A stretch of DNA of 64,000 bases from Paralithodes platypus (lineage: Eukaryota; Arthropoda; Malacostraca; Decapoda; Lithodidae): NCBI GenBank assembly GCA_032716605.1, contig CM064530.1, positions 10,377,558 to 10,441,557 on the forward strand. Direction: 5' to 3'. The translations under genes and the position numbers were made by a program. The notes beneath the pieces were generated by a model. That model had not been told where the DNA came from and did no database searches. It worked only from the letters and a program-made list of their open reading frames with translations. The number at the start of each line of letters is the position of its first letter. Position 1 is the stretch's first letter. Positions 61,990 through 64,000 of the stretch are shown one piece after another.

Positions 61990-62390
61990 ACTTTTTGTTT
62001 TTTGTTTTTTTTTCTATATTCCAACTTACTTCCTCTCGGGCATAGGCTGAGAGCCTTAACATCACCGCTTTACAATGAACAGTGAAGCCTGTGAGGTCTT
62101 GTTCCAGTCTAGGGAGTGAGACATGTGAAGCACGTAGAGTACTGTACAACGAGCACCTGCCATCTTGCCTTCACATGAGGCACGGTGCACACTCATGGCC
62201 CGAAACGACCCCATCTCTGAAGCCACCTGGTTCCCGTGCTTCACTGTCTCATCCCCTACACTCGGACTCTCACACTTACACACACACACAACGCCACCTG
62301 TTGAGCAGATAACTCACCAGGCATTGCACCCCTATAGCATATGTTGAATATGGGAATATTCATACAGTGCTATTTAATCAGGGAACAATG
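61990..62390 (-). mobile_element. Probable minus-strand retroelement insertion with poly(T)
   Basis: A T-rich run (61993-62013) interrupts an upstream block that continues at about 62930 (compare 55440-55510). This suggests retroposition on the minus strand. The sequence beyond is unlike anything else in the window. A short CA microsatellite lies at 62278-62291. Identity is unknown. Confidence 0.4.
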
Positions 62391-62552
62391 AGGGTATTTT
62401 ATTGACATTTCGGTGGGCTTTGTGGTAATGCACTGATACTAGGTACACCACAAATTCCATCCCAATAATATCTTCCCATTGATACATCGGGATTTGAACC
62501 CGGGACCTTTGGATTACCAGGCCAGTGGCAAGACTACTCCCACACACCACAC
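62390..62552 (-). mobile_element. tRNA-derived SINE head, minus strand
   Basis: On the minus strand, CCCGGGTTCAAATCCCG near 62502-62486 is a well-formed T-arm/B-box. It is preceded by a tRNA-like stretch (gtgtgggagtagtcttgcca). The rest of the cloverleaf is degenerate. It probably belongs to the composite insertion that spans 61990-62922. Confidence 0.5.
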
Positions 62553-62922
62553 TTAAGGGGGATGATCTGTTTTGTTCTCACTTTCTCTGGCTGGTATTCA
62601 TTTGGCCCAATTCAGCCTACTGTTTTAAGACGTTTATCCCCATCCAGGTCTCGATTTCTTCCTGGCGCACGATAGCGAACCAGCAATGTATGGAGAAATC
62701 CGGCTTTGCCGGAGAAATTTTTCTATCGAAAAATGTAAAAATTTAACATGCTGTCAAAAATATGTAAATAAATATATGCTGGCTTGCTACCGCTTGCCAG
62801 GAAAAAAATCAACACCTAGATGGAGATAAACGTCTTAAAACAGTAGGCTGAATGGGGAAAATGGATACAACCCAGAGAAAGAGGAAGAAAGAGAGAACAA
62901 AATACGAGGTGGGCCCCCTTAA
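62553..62922. mobile_element. Foldback MITE with about 130-bp inverted arms
   Basis: The left arm (from 62553, TTAAGGGGGATG) and the right arm (to 62922, GGGCCCCCTTAA) are inverted copies. Shared blocks include cagcctactgttttaagacg, tttatc and tcctggc. The ends are TTAA or TA flanked. There is no coding capacity. Related sequences occur at 58200-58465, 45030-45190 and 49320-49800. Confidence 0.75.
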
Positions 62923-63000
62923 AGTATCAGATATAATTAAATTGCCACAAACACACACACACACACATGTACTAGAGTTGGTAGCATGAATTTACCATTT

Positions 63001-63298
63001 CTGTTAAGAACATAAAAACATAAGAACAATGGAAATCTGCAGAAAGCCTATTGGCCCATACGAGGCAGACCCCATCTTCCCTACATCCCTATTGGTTTGT
63101 TTACACCTTTATGACCTACACTACATCTCTCACTATAACCTATACCCCCTACACTACGTATATCCCCTACACCACATCTATGTTATAGCTACCTAAGAAC
63201 ATTTCTCACTACAGCCTATATCCCTTAAACTACATCTATCTTATTGCTACCTAAGAACATTTTTCACTACAATCTGTATCCCCTACACCACATATGTT
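63001..63298 (+). mobile_element. Dispersed repeat with AAGAACATAA start and 58-bp internal repeats
   Basis: An insertion into the upstream module: the sequence before (catttctgtt) and after (gttgatttag) is continuous at about 55525-55540. It begins aagaacataaaaacataaga and contains ggcccatacgaggcag. I associate that opening with a repeat family common in decapod genomes, from memory only. The interior has about three tandem units (period about 58 bp) containing ctacctaagaacattt. Confidence 0.6.
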
Positions 63299-63299
63299 G

Positions 63300-64000
63300 A
63301 TTTAGATTAACCCTTAGAAGATTATGGCGCAATTGAACAGTTCATGTTGGCTGTTGTCAGACGATTGTATGCAGTTTAGGAAGGATCTCTGGGAATTATA
63401 AGGGTAAAAACTATCTCAATTACCCCACTGACGTCCATAGATTTGTCCTAATGTAAATACAATCGTCTAATAATAGCCAGAAAAAAATAAGATAAATTAA
63501 TATTTGGATCTTGAAAAAGTTAATAAATCAGACTTGTAATTATTCCACCACTGCTCAGAATATCATTAACCCTTACAGTGTACGATGATGCCTTCATTAA
63601 TTTTATCCCAGTTTGTAGTCGATTTGTTCAGCTTACGAATGACCTGTAGAAATCAGAGTCTAAATTGAGATAGATTTTGACCCTTTGATTCCTACAGGTC
63701 TCCCCTATGCCAAACAATCGTCCATTGTTACCCAGAATAGAGCAAGAGTGAATTAATTAATGAATCTTGAAAATCTTGCTTTGCTTTGAATAAATACAGC
63801 CAAATCACACGAATCCACCAAAGTTGCTTCTAGTCTACAAACCAGGCCAGACTATGCTTTAGGTAAGGTAAAGGCGAACTCCAAATAGCGTGGTATAATT
63901 AGTCATAAGTTATATCATCAACATAGAAATTCGTCCAGTATGAGAATATCTTTTAGCATTGACCGAACTCTATTTGTTGGTGAGGACTCTTTCAAGGAAC
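63300..64000. other. Upstream module of a further, off-window array member
   Basis: Homologous to about 55540-56240 and to 58470-59060, which precede the orphan promoter and copy 14. The final bases (ggtgaggactctttcaagga) match 56213-56231 and 59033-59048, which lie about 430-790 bp before a TATA box. Confidence 0.65.

Noticed and set aside
62486..62540. Functional tRNA gene on the minus strand
   Set aside because: Only the T-arm is well formed. The acceptor, D and anticodon stems are not consistent, so a SINE head is the better reading.

Overview
The window is arthropod nuclear DNA, most likely from a decapod crustacean. It contains intron-bearing, TATA plus TCAGT (initiator) genes for secreted chitin-binding cuticle proteins, abundant (TA)n/(TG)n microsatellites, and many small transposons. 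Species and order are inferred from gene family and repeat style; no database search was possible.

The dominant content is a head-to-tail, plus-strand tandem array of one gene. It encodes a 127-131 aa cuticle protein with a signal peptide and a resilin-type Rebers-Riddiford (RR) chitin-binding domain. I find 13 apparently intact copies (ATGs at 3201, 7128, 12869, 16786, 20679, 25894, 29799, 33704, 38935, 42844, 47325, 52181, 59527) and one orphan promoter without a gene (57005). Each copy has three exons: a 12-nt exon 1 (MNAK), a 66-78-nt exon 2 (rest of the signal peptide and N-terminus) and a 306-nt exon 3 (RR domain to stop). Both introns are phase 0. Protein differences between copies are few.

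Region 1 to about 44.4 kb: copies 1-10 lie in long (L, about 5.2 kb) and short (S, about 3.9 kb) units ordered L S | L S S | L S S | L S. This is a higher-order repeat with a trimer period of about 13.0 kb. L units differ from S units by two transposon insertions: a 479-bp TTAA-flanked piggyBac-like MITE and a 686-688-bp TA-flanked terminal-inverted-repeat element. S units hold the matching empty sites. The L unit of copy 3 also carries a second TTAA-flanked MITE nested inside the first. Copies 6 and 9 are mosaics of L-type upstream sequence and S-type gene body.

Region 44.4-64 kb: copies 11, 12 and 14 and the orphan promoter are older and more divergent, and have different spacers. They are interspersed with LINE 3' ends in both orientations, tRNA-derived SINEs, foldback MITEs, a 34-bp minisatellite and a roughly 120-bp purine minisatellite. 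The last 600 bp resemble the sequence upstream of copy 14, so another array member probably follows just past the window.

Regulation visible in sequence: every intact gene has a TATA box 61 nt before the ATG and a TCAGT initiator 30 nt before it. All but copy 12 have a purine/G-rich tract just upstream of the core promoter. Every mRNA can form a hairpin 7 nt after the stop codon, and AATAAA lies about 130 nt after the stop in copies 1-10. The array looks like a multi-copy supply of one abundant structural protein, homogenised by unequal crossing over and gene conversion.
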